A DNA stretch of 64,000 nucleotides from Microbacterium bovistercoris (GCF_003387575.1 NZ_QUAB01000041.1:1-64000); one strand, 5' to 3'; shown: positions 16,456 through 25,868, counted from the first letter of the stretch. Notes: generated by a model not told the origin, from the letters alone. Translations and numbers: made by a program.

Positions 16456-18075
16456 ATGATCGACGAAGACGGCAGAGTCGCCGAAGACGCGCCGATGCGC
16501 TGGAACGGCTGGGGGGACCCGGCCAAGGAGCAGGATCTCCCGCGTGCTGTGCGCACACTGCTTCCGCTGCTCCTGGGACGCATCCGCCGGCCCGAAGAAG
16601 CCGTCGCGCTCCCGGACGTCGTTCTTCCGGACTCCGCTCTGACCGACGACGACCTCGACGCGTTCCGCGCCGTGGTCGGCGTCGAGCACGTCGACGTGTC
16701 CTCCGACGCACGCGTGCGGCACGCCGGCGGCCGATCGACACCCGACCTGCTGCGCCGGCGGATGCCGCGGCAGGACGCCCCGGACGCCATCGTGCGCGCC
16801 GGCACTCATGCCGATGTCGTGGCCTGCCTGACGATCGCTTCGGAACGGGATCTCGCCGTCATCCCGTTCGGCGGGGGAACCAGCGTCGTCGGGGCACTCG
16901 ACCCCGAGCGCGGTCGCCATCGCGGCGTGGTGAGTCTCGATCTGCGCAGGCTGTCGGGCCTGATCGCGCTGGACGAGATCAGTGGTGAGGCGGTCCTCGC
17001 GGCCGGCACGAGCGGGCCGGAAGCGGAAGCGCTCCTCGCCGCCCGCGGCTACGAGCTGGGTCACTACCCGCAGAGCTTCCGCTACGCGACGATCGGCGGC
17101 TTCGCGGCCGCCCGTTCGTCGGGGCAGAACTCCGCGGGCCATGGCCGCTTCGAGACCATGGTCACCGGCATCCGCGTCGCCACTCCCACCGGCGTCCTCG
17201 AACTCGGCCGCTCGCCGGGATCGGCGGCCGGTCCCGACCTCGTGCGGGTCTTCCTCGGGTCCGAGGGGATCTTCGGCGTCATCACCGAGGTCCGCCTGCG
17301 CGTGCATCCCGTCCCGCAGGAGCGCGTCTTCGAGGCCTGGACGTTCCGCGACTTCGCCTCAGGTGCCGACGGCCTGCGCCGTGTCGCGCAGCGCGGAGGC
17401 GGACCGACCGTCATTCGGCTGTCCGATGAGGCGGAGACAGCGGTGAGCCTGGCGCAGGTGGGGAAGATCGGCAAGCTGCTGGCAAAGGGCGCCGGCGTCG
17501 TCACCGTCTACGAGGGCGACGACATCGCCGAGCGCCGTGCGCGCACCGCCGAACTTCTCACCCAGGCGGGCGGCAGATCCTCTGGACAGGGCGCCGCAGA
17601 GGACTGGCTGGAGGGCCGCTTCGACGGACCGTACCTGCGCGATTCCCTGCTCGACGCCGGAGTGTTCTGCGAGACTCTCGAGACCGCGACCACCTGGTCG
17701 AACCTGCAGAACCTCCGCGATGCCGTCGAGAGCGCGCTCCGCGAGGGGTTCGCCGCCGAGAGGGCGAAGAGCTACATCATGTGCCACGTCTCGCACATCT
17801 ACCCGACCGGGGCTTCGCTGTACTTCACGGTCCTCGCCGGCCTCCGCAGCGAGCCGCTGGACGCCTGGCATCGGGTGAAGTCCGCCGTGAACGACGCGAT
17901 CATCGCCTCAGGAGGCACGATCAGTCATCATCACGCCGTGGGCAGGGACCATGCCGCGTGGCTCGAGCACGAGATCGGCGAGACCGGCATCCGCATCCTG
18001 CGTGCGATCAAACGCGAGCTCGACCCCACCGGCATCCTCAACCCCGGCGCCGTCATCGCCGAGCAGGATGGCTGA
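16456..18075 (+). CDS. FAD-binding oxidase, alkyl-DHAP synthase (AGPS)-like
   Basis: Predicted 539 residues. The FAD_binding_4 loop IPFGGGTSVVGALDPERG is near residue 136; GHYPQSFRYATIGGFAAARSS and then a glycine-rich NSAGHGRFE resemble AGPS. The C-terminal half has MCHVSHIYPTGASLYFTV, then SHHHAVGRDH with His491-493, close to the SHHHGxGK of alkylglycerone-phosphate synthases, and ends ELDPTGILNPGAV. AGPS swaps the acyl group of acyl-DHAP for a fatty alcohol to make an ether lipid. Neighbouring glpD supports a DHAP-related substrate. A different 2-hydroxyacid oxidase activity cannot be excluded. Confidence 0.75.
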   Translation: MIDEDGRVAEDAPMRWNGWGDPAKEQDLPRAVRTLLPLLLGRIRRPEEAVALPDVVLPDSALTDDDLDAFRAVVGVEHVDVSSDARVRHAGGRSTPDLLRRRMPRQDAPDAIVRAGTHADVVACLTIASERDLAVIPFGGGTSVVGALDPERGRHRGVVSLDLRRLSGLIALDEISGEAVLAAGTSGPEAEALLAARGYELGHYPQSFRYATIGGFAAARSSGQNSAGHGRFETMVTGIRVATPTGVLELGRSPGSAAGPDLVRVFLGSEGIFGVITEVRLRVHPVPQERVFEAWTFRDFASGADGLRRVAQRGGGPTVIRLSDEAETAVSLAQVGKIGKLLAKGAGVVTVYEGDDIAERRARTAELLTQAGGRSSGQGAAEDWLEGRFDGPYLRDSLLDAGVFCETLETATTWSNLQNLRDAVESALREGFAAERAKSYIMCHVSHIYPTGASLYFTVLAGLRSEPLDAWHRVKSAVNDAIIASGGTISHHHAVGRDHAAWLEHEIGETGIRILRAIKRELDPTGILNPGAVIAEQDG

Positions 18076-18985
18076 GGTGCGCGATCACATCGCGCTGCTG
18101 GCGAACCCGGACGCAGGAAAGGGGCGTGGGCGGGACGCCGCGAGCACCGCGCTCGCGCACCTCCGAGATCGCGGCGCGGAGGTGCGCATCCATGCCGGCC
18201 GGTCCGCGGCCGACACCGCCGCGCTGGCCGCGCAGGCCGTGGCCGCCCAGCCTCGCGCGCTCGTCGTCGTCGGCGGCGACGGCACACTCTCCGGCATCCT
18301 CGACGCGGTGCGCGGAACCGGAGTGCCGATCGCGCTCGTGGCCGCGGGGACCGGGAACGACCTGGCCCGAGCACTCGGGCTCCCGCGGCACGACGCAGCT
18401 GCGGCAGCGGAGCTCGCACTCACCGGGGTGCCGCGGTCGATCGACGTCGGCGAGATCCGCACACCGGCGGGAGTCGCCCCGTTCCTCACCGTCGCGGCGC
18501 TCGGTTTCGACGCCAAGGTCAGCGATCGCACCAACCGGCTGCGCTGGCCCCGTGGCGCGTTGCGGTACTACCTCGCGCTGATGATCGAGCTCATGCGGCT
18601 GCGGCCGATGGACTTCGTGGTGTCCGCGGACGGAGAGCAGGCCGCGCAGCGGCCCGGCACCCTGATCGCGGTCGCGAACACCGCGAGCTACGGCGGAGGG
18701 ATGCCGGTGGCCGCGGGCGCCGCACCGGACGATGCGCTGCTGGACGTGGTGCACGTCGCGCCGCTCGGACGACTCCGGCTGGCGATGCTGTTCCCGCTGC
18801 TGCTGCGCGGTCGGCATCTGGAGCGGCCGGAGGTGACGCATCGGCAGGCACGCTCGGTGACGGTGCGTGCGCCGGGCCTCGTGGTCTACGCCGACGGCGA
18901 GCGGATCGGCGAGGACGAGTGCACGATCACCGTGCAGCCCGCGGCACTGACCGTGATGGTTCCGGGGGAGGAGACACATGACTGA
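18068..18985 (+). CDS. diacylglycerol/lipid kinase (DAGK family)
   Basis: Predicted 305 residues from the ATG at 18068, which overlaps the previous stop by eight bases. NPDAGKGRGRD begins the family, VVGGDGTLSGILDAV (near residue 75) is the nucleotide-binding GGDGT motif, and VAAGTGNDLARALG follows; the C-terminal beta domain includes VYADGERI. The family phosphorylates diacylglycerol or similar lipids to phosphatidic-acid-like products. The M. tuberculosis counterpart Rv2252 has been reported as a diacylglycerol kinase affecting PIM lipids. Cytoplasmic, membrane-associated. Confidence 0.9.
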   Translation: MAEVRDHIALLANPDAGKGRGRDAASTALAHLRDRGAEVRIHAGRSAADTAALAAQAVAAQPRALVVVGGDGTLSGILDAVRGTGVPIALVAAGTGNDLARALGLPRHDAAAAAELALTGVPRSIDVGEIRTPAGVAPFLTVAALGFDAKVSDRTNRLRWPRGALRYYLALMIELMRLRPMDFVVSADGEQAAQRPGTLIAVANTASYGGGMPVAAGAAPDDALLDVVHVAPLGRLRLAMLFPLLLRGRHLERPEVTHRQARSVTVRAPGLVVYADGERIGEDECTITVQPAALTVMVPGEETHD

Positions 18986-20600
18986 CTTCGACGAGGATGT
19001 CGTCGTCATCGGATCCGGCTTCGGAGGATCGGTCGCGGCCCTCCGGCTGGCGGAAAAGGGCTACCGGGTGCGCGTCTACGAGGCCGGGCGCCGCTTCGAG
19101 GATGAGGAGTTCGCGAAGACGTCGTGGGACGTACGCCGGTACCTGTGGGCGCCGGCGATGGGATGCTTCGGAGTGCAGCGCATCCACCGACTGCCGGACG
19201 TGATGATCCTGGCCGGTGCAGGCGTCGGCGGGGGATCGCTGAACTACGCGAACACGCTCTACCAGCCGGGGTCGGCATTCTTCACCGACCCACAGTGGGA
19301 CGGCATCGCCGACTGGGAGGCGGAACTCGCTCCGCACTACGCGACGGCGGAACGGATGCTGGGCGTCGTCGAGCAGTACCCGCACAATGGGCCGGTGGAG
19401 CGGATCATGGCGGGCGCCGCGGAGGACCTGGGTGTCGGAAGCACATTCCGCCGTGCGCCGGTCGGTGTGTTCCTGGGCACACCGGGCGTGCGGGTGCCCG
19501 ATCCGTTCTTCGACGGCGAAGGCCCTGAGCGCACCGGATGCACGCTGTGCGGCAACTGCATGGTCGGCTGCCGCGTCGGCGCCAAGAACACCCTGATGAA
19601 GAACTACCTCGCCCTCGCAGAGCGACGCGGCGTCGTCATCGAGCCGCTCCGCACGGTCACCGAGCTGCGCGCGCTCCGGGGCGGCGGCTTCGCCGTGACG
19701 ACCCGGCGCAGCGGCGCCTGGCTGCGGCGCGGTCGGCGCACGGTCACAGCGAGACAGGTCGTGCTCGCGGCCGGCACCTGGGGGACGCAGCAGCTGCTGC
19801 ACCGGATGAAGGCATCGGGCGCGCTCCCGCACCTGTCCGACGCGCTCGGAAGGCTCACCCGAACCAACTCCGAGGCGCTCGACGGCGCGATCGCCACGCG
19901 CGTGCCCGCGTCGCTGGAGTTCACCCGCGGTGTCGCCATCACCACGTCCTTCCACGTCGACGAACGGACCCACGTGGAGAACGTGCGCTACGGGCCAGGC
20001 TCGAACCTGATGGGCGCCTTGGCGACGATCCTCGTCCCCGGAGACCTGCCGCTGCACCGGCGCCTCGGCCACCTGGTCGGGCGGGCGCTGCGGAACCCGG
20101 TGCGGCAGTTGCGTCTCGGCTCGCTGCGCCGGTGGAGTGATCGCGGCATCATCGCGCTCGTGATGCAGACCGCCGACAATTCGCTGACGCTCTCGCTGCG
20201 CCGGCGCTTCGGACGTCTGGTGATGACCAGCCGGCAGGGACACGGTGAGCCCAACCCCACTCACCTGCCGCAGGCGCATCGTGCGGCCGAGGCGATCGCC
20301 TCGCGAATCGAACGCGACGGCGGAGTGACTGCCGAGGCCCGAGGCTCGTGGCCCGAGGTGTTCGGCATCCCGCTGACCGCCCATTTCCTGGGCGGCGCCG
20401 TCGTCTCGAGAAGCGCCGAGGAGGGCGTCATCGACGCCTACCACCGCGTGTGGGGGCATCCGGATCTGCACGTGGTGGACGGCTCCGCCGTGCCGGCGAA
20501 CCCTGGCGTGAATCCGTCTCTCACGATCACCGCACTCGCGGAGCGTGCGCTGTCGTACTGGCCTGCTGCGGGGGAGACTGACCCGCGGCCGGCACAGTAG
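18978..20600 (+). CDS. GMC-type FAD oxidoreductase with ferredoxin-like cysteine motif
   Basis: Predicted 540 residues, overlapping the kinase stop by eight bases. The N terminus has the dinucleotide fold GSGFGGSVAALRLAEKGY, then LAGAGVGGGSLNYANTLY, and the C terminus VDGSAVPANPGVNPSLTITALAERA, a cholesterol-oxidase-like GMC pattern. Residues 188-198 read CTLCGNCMVGC, a C-x2-C-x2-C-x3-C spacing that could hold an iron-sulfur cluster. Glucose dehydrogenase alpha subunits of the same superfamily carry a 3Fe-4S cluster from nearby cysteines. The substrate is unknown; a lipid or sterol-like alcohol fits the cluster. A strong terminator follows. Confidence 0.82.
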   Translation: MTDFDEDVVVIGSGFGGSVAALRLAEKGYRVRVYEAGRRFEDEEFAKTSWDVRRYLWAPAMGCFGVQRIHRLPDVMILAGAGVGGGSLNYANTLYQPGSAFFTDPQWDGIADWEAELAPHYATAERMLGVVEQYPHNGPVERIMAGAAEDLGVGSTFRRAPVGVFLGTPGVRVPDPFFDGEGPERTGCTLCGNCMVGCRVGAKNTLMKNYLALAERRGVVIEPLRTVTELRALRGGGFAVTTRRSGAWLRRGRRTVTARQVVLAAGTWGTQQLLHRMKASGALPHLSDALGRLTRTNSEALDGAIATRVPASLEFTRGVAITTSFHVDERTHVENVRYGPGSNLMGALATILVPGDLPLHRRLGHLVGRALRNPVRQLRLGSLRRWSDRGIIALVMQTADNSLTLSLRRRFGRLVMTSRQGHGEPNPTHLPQAHRAAEAIASRIERDGGVTAEARGSWPEVFGIPLTAHFLGGAVVSRSAEEGVIDAYHRVWGHPDLHVVDGSAVPANPGVNPSLTITALAERALSYWPAAGETDPRPAQ

Positions 20601-20609
20601 CCCGGCACG

Positions 20610-20652
20610 ACGAAAGGGACGGGAGAGGATGTTCCTCTCCCGTCCCTTTCGT
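20610..20652. terminator. bidirectional rho-independent-type terminator
   Basis: A perfect 20-base stem, ACGAAAGGGACGGGAGAGGA (20610-20629) with its complement at 20633-20652, and a 3-base TGT loop. It sits between the convergent GMC oxidoreductase and fadB genes and can serve both. No T-run follows, as is common in actinobacteria. Confidence 0.85.
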
Positions 20653-20659
20653 GACGTGA

Positions 20660-22798
20660 TCAGGCGATGCCGCGGATCGCCGGGGTGTGGAAGGTGCCAC
20701 CGAAGACGCGCTCCGAGGCTCCCTCGCGGTCGAGGTACGGCGACGCGCCGCCGTCGATGAACGGCCAGCCGGCGCCGAGGATCAGGCAGAGGTCGATGTC
20801 CTCGACCTCGGGCACGACGCCCTCGTCCAGCATGAGGCGGATCTCCTGCGCGAGGCCGTCCTGCACCCGACGGAGGATCTCGTCAGCGGATGCCGGGGCG
20901 TTGCCCGCGACCTGCTTGACGAGCTTGTCCGCCGCCTTCGTGAACCCGGTCACCCGGCCGCCCTTGTCCTTCTCGACCACCTGATCGAGGTCGGCCAGGG
21001 CGTGGAAGTTCTCGTTCGCGTAGAACCGCTCCGGGAAGTGCGCCACCATCGTGTCCTGCACGTGTGCGGCGACCTTCCAGCCGACCAGGTCGATGAGCTG
21101 GAACGGACCCATCGGCAGTCCGAGCGGACCGAACGCCTTCTCGACGTCGGCCACCGGCGTGCCCTCGTAGACCGCCCGCGCGGCCTCGCCCATGACCTTG
21201 GCCAGCAGACGGTTCACCACGAAGCCGGGGGCGTCCGCCGTGAGCACGGCGTTCTTGCCCAGGCCCTTGGCGACCACGAACGCGGTCGACAGCGCAGCCT
21301 CGGTGGTCGTCGACGTCTTCACGATCTCGATCAGCGGCATGACCGCGACCGGGTTGAAGAAGTGGAAGCCGACCAGTCGCTCGGGGTGGTCGAGCTTCGA
21401 GCCGATCTCCTCGACCGACAGCGACGAGGTGTTGGTCGCGAGGATCGCGTCCTCGGCGATGATCTTCTCGATCTCGCCGAACACCTGCTGCTTGACGCCG
21501 ACCTCCTCGAACACGGCCTCGATCACGAAGTCGCAGTCGGCGTACAGGCTCTTGTCGGTGGTGCCGGTGACGAGCGAGCGCAGCTTGTTGGCCGTGTCGC
21601 CGTCCAGACGACCCTTCGCCTCGAGCTTGCCGATCTCGTCGTGGATGTACGCCACGCCCTTGTCGACGCGGGCCTGGTCGAGGTCGGTGATCAGCACCGG
21701 CACCTGCAGCCTGCGCACGAACAGCAGTGCGAACTGGCTCGCCATCAGGCCCGCACCGATGATGCCGACCTTCGTGACCTTCTTCGCGAGCGCCTTGTCC
21801 GGGGCGCCGACCGGGCGCTTGGCCCGCTTCTGCACCAGGTCGAAGGCGTACATCGACGCGGCGAACTGGTCGCCGGTGACGAGCTCGGCGAGTGCCTCGT
21901 CCTCACGGGCGAAGCCCTCTTCCTTCGTGCCGCTGCGGGCCTTGTCGAGCAGTTCGAGCGCGGCATAGGGCGAGCGCGGCACGGTGCCGATCTTCGACTC
22001 CAGCATCCCGCGCGCCATCTTGATGGCGACCGGCCACTTGACGGTGCGCTCGATCTTGCCAGGAACGTTCTTGCGCTCCACCTTCTTGCCGCCGAGGACA
22101 GCGTCGGCCCAGCGCAGCGAGTCCTCGAGGAAGTTCGAGGCGGGGTAGATCGCGTCGAAGATGCCGAGCTCGAACGCCTGCTGCGGCTTGAGCATGCGGT
22201 TCTGCTTGAGCGGGTTCGAGATGACCACCTCGAGGGCGTTCTCGATGCCGATGAGGTTCGGCAGCAGATAGGCGCCGCCCCAGCCGGGGATGATCCCGAG
22301 GAACACCTCGGGCAGCGCGAGCGCCGCGGCCGAGGCATCCACCGTGCGGTAGGTGGAGTTCAACGCGATCTCCATGCCGCCGCCGAGTGCGAGGCCGTTC
22401 ACGAACGCGAAGCTGGGCACGCCCAGCTCGCTCAGCGAACCGAGCACCTTGTGGCCCAGCTGCGCGATGAGGCGCGCGTTGTCCTTCGAGCCGACCTTGC
22501 TGATGTCGGACAGGTCGGCGCCGGCGGCGAGGATGTACTGCTTGCCGGTGATGCCGACCGCCTGGATCTCTCCTGCTGCCGCGCGCGCCTTGAGGCCGGC
22601 GAGCGTCTCGCCGAGCTCGGTCAGCGTGGCGGGGCCGAGCGTGTTCGGCCGGGTGTGGTCGCGCCCGTTGTCGAGCGTGATCAGTGCGAGGACCTTGCCG
22701 GAGGCGAGGCGCACGTCGCGCACGGGCGAGTGCGTGATGACCTCGCCCTCGGTGAGGGCCATGATCGGCGAGAAGTCGATGTCGTCGTAGTTCGTCAT
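20660..22798 (-). CDS. fadB: fatty acid oxidation enzyme: enoyl-CoA hydratase / 3-hydroxyacyl-CoA dehydrogenase
   Basis: Predicted 712 residues from the ATG at 22798. The N-terminal crotonase domain (residues about 20-200) has FVNGLALGGGMEIALN for the oxyanion hole and LPEVFLGIIPGWGG for catalysis. The dehydrogenase domain starts near residue 340 with VGIIGAGLMASQFALLF and includes VGFHFFNPV; a C-terminal helical domain follows. It performs two successive steps of beta-oxidation and hands its product to the thiolase encoded 11 bases upstream. A frame extending far upstream antisense to fadA is a GC shadow. Confidence 0.93.
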   Translation of the reverse strand: MTNYDDIDFSPIMALTEGEVITHSPVRDVRLASGKVLALITLDNGRDHTRPNTLGPATLTELGETLAGLKARAAAGEIQAVGITGKQYILAAGADLSDISKVGSKDNARLIAQLGHKVLGSLSELGVPSFAFVNGLALGGGMEIALNSTYRTVDASAAALALPEVFLGIIPGWGGAYLLPNLIGIENALEVVISNPLKQNRMLKPQQAFELGIFDAIYPASNFLEDSLRWADAVLGGKKVERKNVPGKIERTVKWPVAIKMARGMLESKIGTVPRSPYAALELLDKARSGTKEEGFAREDEALAELVTGDQFAASMYAFDLVQKRAKRPVGAPDKALAKKVTKVGIIGAGLMASQFALLFVRRLQVPVLITDLDQARVDKGVAYIHDEIGKLEAKGRLDGDTANKLRSLVTGTTDKSLYADCDFVIEAVFEEVGVKQQVFGEIEKIIAEDAILATNTSSLSVEEIGSKLDHPERLVGFHFFNPVAVMPLIEIVKTSTTTEAALSTAFVVAKGLGKNAVLTADAPGFVVNRLLAKVMGEAARAVYEGTPVADVEKAFGPLGLPMGPFQLIDLVGWKVAAHVQDTMVAHFPERFYANENFHALADLDQVVEKDKGGRVTGFTKAADKLVKQVAGNAPASADEILRRVQDGLAQEIRLMLDEGVVPEVEDIDLCLILGAGWPFIDGGASPYLDREGASERVFGGTFHTPAIRGIA

Positions 22799-22809
22799 GG
22801 TGCGTGCCC

Positions 22810-24018
22810 TTACTTGCGCTTCTTCTTGCCGTCGAAGAACGGGTTCTCCCAGATGACCGAGCCGCCCTGGCCGAGTCCGACGCACATGGCTGTGAGACCG
22901 TACTGCACGTCGGGACGCTCGGCGAACTGCGCCGCCAGCTGGATCATCAGACGGACGCCGGTCGCGGCGAGCGGGTGGCCCAGGGCGATCGCGCCGCCCC
23001 ACTGGTTCACGCGCGGGTCGTCGTCGGCGATGCCGAAGTGGTCGAGCAGCGAGATGACCTGGATGGCGAACGCCTCGTTCAGCTCGAACAGGCCGATGTC
23101 GTCGATCGTGAGGCCGGCCTTCTTCAGGGCCTTCTCGGTCGACGGGATCGGGCCGATGCCCATGATCTCGGGCTGCACGCCGGCGAACGCGAACGACACC
23201 ATCCGCATCTTCGGGGTGAGGCCGAACTCCTTGACGGCACCGCCGCCGGCGAGCAGCGACATGGTCGCGCCGTCGGTGAGCGGGGAGGAGGTTCCCGCAG
23301 TGACGCGGCCGTGCGGACGGAACGGCGTCTTCAGGGTCGCGAGGTCCTCCATCGTGGTCTGCGGGCGACGGCCCTCGTCCTCGGTGGCCAGGCCCCAGGC
23401 GCCGTCTGCGCCCTTGGTGGCGACCGTGACCAGGTCGGGCTGGATCTTGCCCGCGTCGTACGCAGCCTGCACCTTGTGCTGGCTGAGCATGCCGAAGCGG
23501 TCGGACCGCTCCTTGGTCAGGTGCGGGAACCGGTCGAAGATGCGCTCCGCGGTGACACCCATGTTCAGGGCGCCCGGGTCGACCATCTTCTCGGCGACGA
23601 AGCGCGGATTCGGGTCGGCGTTGCTGCCGATCGGGTGGTGCCCCATGTGCTCGACGCCGCCGGCGAGGGCGAAGTCGTACATGCCGACGCCGATCGAGGC
23701 GCCCATGGTGGTGACGCTGGTCATCGCGCCCGCGCACATGCGCTCGATCGCCAGACCCGGAACGGTCTGCGGAAGCCCGGCCAGGATCGCGACCGAGCGT
23801 CCGAGGGTGAGGCCCTGGTCGCCGGTCTGGCTGGTCGCGGCGATGGCGACATCGTCGATGCGGTCCGCGGGTACGCCCGGATTGCGTTCCATGAGTCCGA
23901 TGGTCGCCTTGACGGCGAGGTCATCCGCGCGGGTGTTCCAGTACATGCCCTTCTCGCCGGCGCGCCCGAAAGGTGTGCGCACTCCGTCGACGAAGAAGAC
24001 GTCCGAGATCTCGGCCAC
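22810..24018 (-). CDS. fadA: acetyl-CoA C-acyltransferase (thiolase)
   Basis: Predicted 402 residues. The acyl-accepting cysteine is in IERMCAGAMTSV near residue 92; the C-terminal catalytic segments GGAIALGHPLAATGVR and AMCVGLGQGGSVIWE supply the histidine and second cysteine. It cleaves 3-ketoacyl-CoA with CoA to release acetyl-CoA. It lies directly upstream of fadB on the same strand, so the two are one transcription unit for beta-oxidation, following RNase D after a 73-base gap. Confidence 0.94.
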   Translation of the reverse strand: MAEISDVFFVDGVRTPFGRAGEKGMYWNTRADDLAVKATIGLMERNPGVPADRIDDVAIAATSQTGDQGLTLGRSVAILAGLPQTVPGLAIERMCAGAMTSVTTMGASIGVGMYDFALAGGVEHMGHHPIGSNADPNPRFVAEKMVDPGALNMGVTAERIFDRFPHLTKERSDRFGMLSQHKVQAAYDAGKIQPDLVTVATKGADGAWGLATEDEGRRPQTTMEDLATLKTPFRPHGRVTAGTSSPLTDGATMSLLAGGGAVKEFGLTPKMRMVSFAFAGVQPEIMGIGPIPSTEKALKKAGLTIDDIGLFELNEAFAIQVISLLDHFGIADDDPRVNQWGGAIALGHPLAATGVRLMIQLAAQFAERPDVQYGLTAMCVGLGQGGSVIWENPFFDGKKKRK

Positions 24019-24091
24019 TCTGCCTCCAGTGTTGTGGGATGGTCCCAGCCTAGGAAGGCGGAGCGGGCACGGGGAATCGCTTGGATCGAAT

Positions 24092-25288
24092 CTACGATTC
24101 GTCGGCCGGGGCCTGCTCAGACGATTGCCCGGCTTCTACAAAGGCATCGGCGATCTTCTGTGCGGTCCGCTCAATCTGCCAGTGCCGTGCACCGAGCGCA
24201 GCCAGGGCCTCGCCGACGGCGGCGGCAGTGGGCTCCTCCGGCGGATGCCACGCGATGCGGCGCAGGTAATCAGGCGTGAGCAGGTTCTCGGTGGGCATGT
24301 GCAGCTCTTCGGCCGTGGCCTCCACCACCGGGCGGGCGGCCTTCAGCCGCGCATCGGCCTCCGGGTTGCGATCCGCCCAGGCGCGCGGCGGCGGCAGCGC
24401 GTCGCTGGGAACGCGTTCGCGCGGGAGATCGGTCGACGCTCGCCCACGCTCGATCGCATCCCACCAGCGGTCCAGTTGCGTCCTGCTCGCGCGGCCGTTG
24501 AACTCCTTCATGCCGGCCAAGGCCTGCTTGGTCGACGGATTGCCGAGAAGTGCGGCGAGCAGTGCCCGGTCGGGAACGAGGCGCCCCGGGGAGACGTCCA
24601 TCTCCCTGGCATACTCCTCGCGCGCCGTCCACAGCTCTCGGGCCACGGCGAGGTTACGGGCTCCGCGCACCTTGTGCAGGCCGCTGAGGCGCCGCCAGGG
24701 CTCTTCGCGCGGAGGCTTCGGCAGACGCGACAGGGTCGCGGCGAACTCCTCGCCGGCGATCTCGGTCTTGCCCGTCTCGGCGAGTTCCGCCATGAGCGCG
24801 TCCTCGACGTCGATCAGGTGCAGCACGTCGAGGGCCGCGTACTCGAGCCAGGACTCGGGCAGCGGCCGGGTCGACCAGTCCGCCGCGGAGTGCTCCTTCT
24901 TGAGCGTGATGCCGAGGGTCTCCTCGACGACGGCGGCGAGACCCACCCGTTCGTGGCCGAGCAGGCGCGCGGCCAGCTCCGTGTCGAACACGGACGCCGG
25001 TTCGAGGTCCAGCTCGCGCAGCGACGGGAGGTCCTGACTGGCGGCGTGGAAGACCCACTCCGCTTCGCCGATCGCCTCCTGCAGCGGGGCGAAGTCGCCG
25101 ATCGCCGGCGGGTCGAACAGGAACACCCCGGCATCGCGCCGGAAGACCTGTACGAGGTACGCGCGCTGGGAGTATCGGAACCCCGACGCCCGCTCGACGT
25201 CGACAGCGACCGGTCCGTCCGCCTCGGCGAGCTGTGCCGCCGCCTTCTCGAAGGTCTTGCGATCGGAGATCACTTCATAGTCAGCCAC
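24092..25288 (-). CDS. rnd: ribonuclease D-type exoribonuclease with HRDC domain
   Basis: Predicted 398 residues from the GTG at 25288 (GTG-GCT-GAC; AGGG lies five bases upstream). The DEDD exonuclease domain shows VAVDVERASGFRYSQRAYLVQ near residue 30 and WLEYAALDVLHLIDVED near residue 150; an HRDC-like helical domain lies at about residues 225-300. RNase D trims the 3' ends of tRNAs and other stable RNAs. It overlaps the DUF3000 stop by eight bases. The DUF3000-rnd pair is a conserved actinobacterial order as I recall (Rv2680-Rv2681). Confidence 0.9.
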   Translation of the reverse strand: MADYEVISDRKTFEKAAAQLAEADGPVAVDVERASGFRYSQRAYLVQVFRRDAGVFLFDPPAIGDFAPLQEAIGEAEWVFHAASQDLPSLRELDLEPASVFDTELAARLLGHERVGLAAVVEETLGITLKKEHSAADWSTRPLPESWLEYAALDVLHLIDVEDALMAELAETGKTEIAGEEFAATLSRLPKPPREEPWRRLSGLHKVRGARNLAVARELWTAREEYAREMDVSPGRLVPDRALLAALLGNPSTKQALAGMKEFNGRASRTQLDRWWDAIERGRASTDLPRERVPSDALPPPRAWADRNPEADARLKAARPVVEATAEELHMPTENLLTPDYLRRIAWHPPEEPTAAAVGEALAALGARHWQIERTAQKIADAFVEAGQSSEQAPADES

Positions 25289-25862
25289 GGCCGCCCTTTC
25301 TCGCGCCGAACACGGCGACGTTCTCAGAGCCGGGCGGCAGCCCTGCAAGCATACCGACCAGCTCCGCCCATGCCTCGGCGTGCGGGCGGATCGGGCCCTC
25401 GGGAGTCCAGGAGGCGCGCAGTTCGATCTGAGCGCCATCGCCCTGCTCGGAGAGACCCCCGAAGCCCTTGGACAGCGTCTTCGTGGAGGTGCCGGAGGCG
25501 GAGTGGTAGACGGCGTCGCGCGACTCGAGCGCATCGACCAGCCACGACCACGTGACGTCGGCGAGCAGGGGATCGGTGCCGATCTCGGGCTCGAGCGGGG
25601 CCTGGGCGAAGGTGACGATGCGCCACGCCCCGTCCCAGGCGGCCGGCTCCTCGGGGTCGTGCAGCAGCACGAAGCGCCCTGTGCCGTAGATCGAGTCGCC
25701 GTGATCGTCGGGTCGCACATCGGCGGCGAGGGCGAGCGAGAACGGCGCGAGTCCTGCTGGCGAGGGGATCTCCCGGACGACGATGTCCGAGCGGAAGGCG
25801 ATCTCGCGCAGCTGCGTCGCGGCGGCGTCGAAGAGCGCAGCGGAATCCGGGTGGGCGGTCAC
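25281..25862 (-). CDS. DUF3000 family protein
   Basis: Predicted 193 residues from a GTG. It begins AALFDAAATQLREIAFRSDIVVREI and holds GRFVLLHDPEEPAAWDGAWRIV and ADVTWSWLVDALESRDA, the features of the actinobacterial DUF3000 family, whose function is not known. It is the first gene of a run with rnd, fadA and fadB. TAGCCT (minus strand, 25869-25874) lies six bases before the GTG, so the transcript is probably leaderless and diverges from the hydrolase at 25888 through overlapping -10 elements. Confidence 0.85.
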   Translation of the reverse strand: MTAHPDSAALFDAAATQLREIAFRSDIVVREIPSPAGLAPFSLALAADVRPDDHGDSIYGTGRFVLLHDPEEPAAWDGAWRIVTFAQAPLEPEIGTDPLLADVTWSWLVDALESRDAVYHSASGTSTKTLSKGFGGLSEQGDGAQIELRASWTPEGPIRPHAEAWAELVGMLAGLPPGSENVAVFGARKGGRG

Positions 25863-25868
25863 GGCAAC

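Noticed and set aside
20687..25555. A 1622-codon open frame on the plus strand
   Set aside because: It is antisense to fadB, fadA, rnd and DUF3000. Each of those has family motifs and a start site. Long antisense frames are normal at this GC content.
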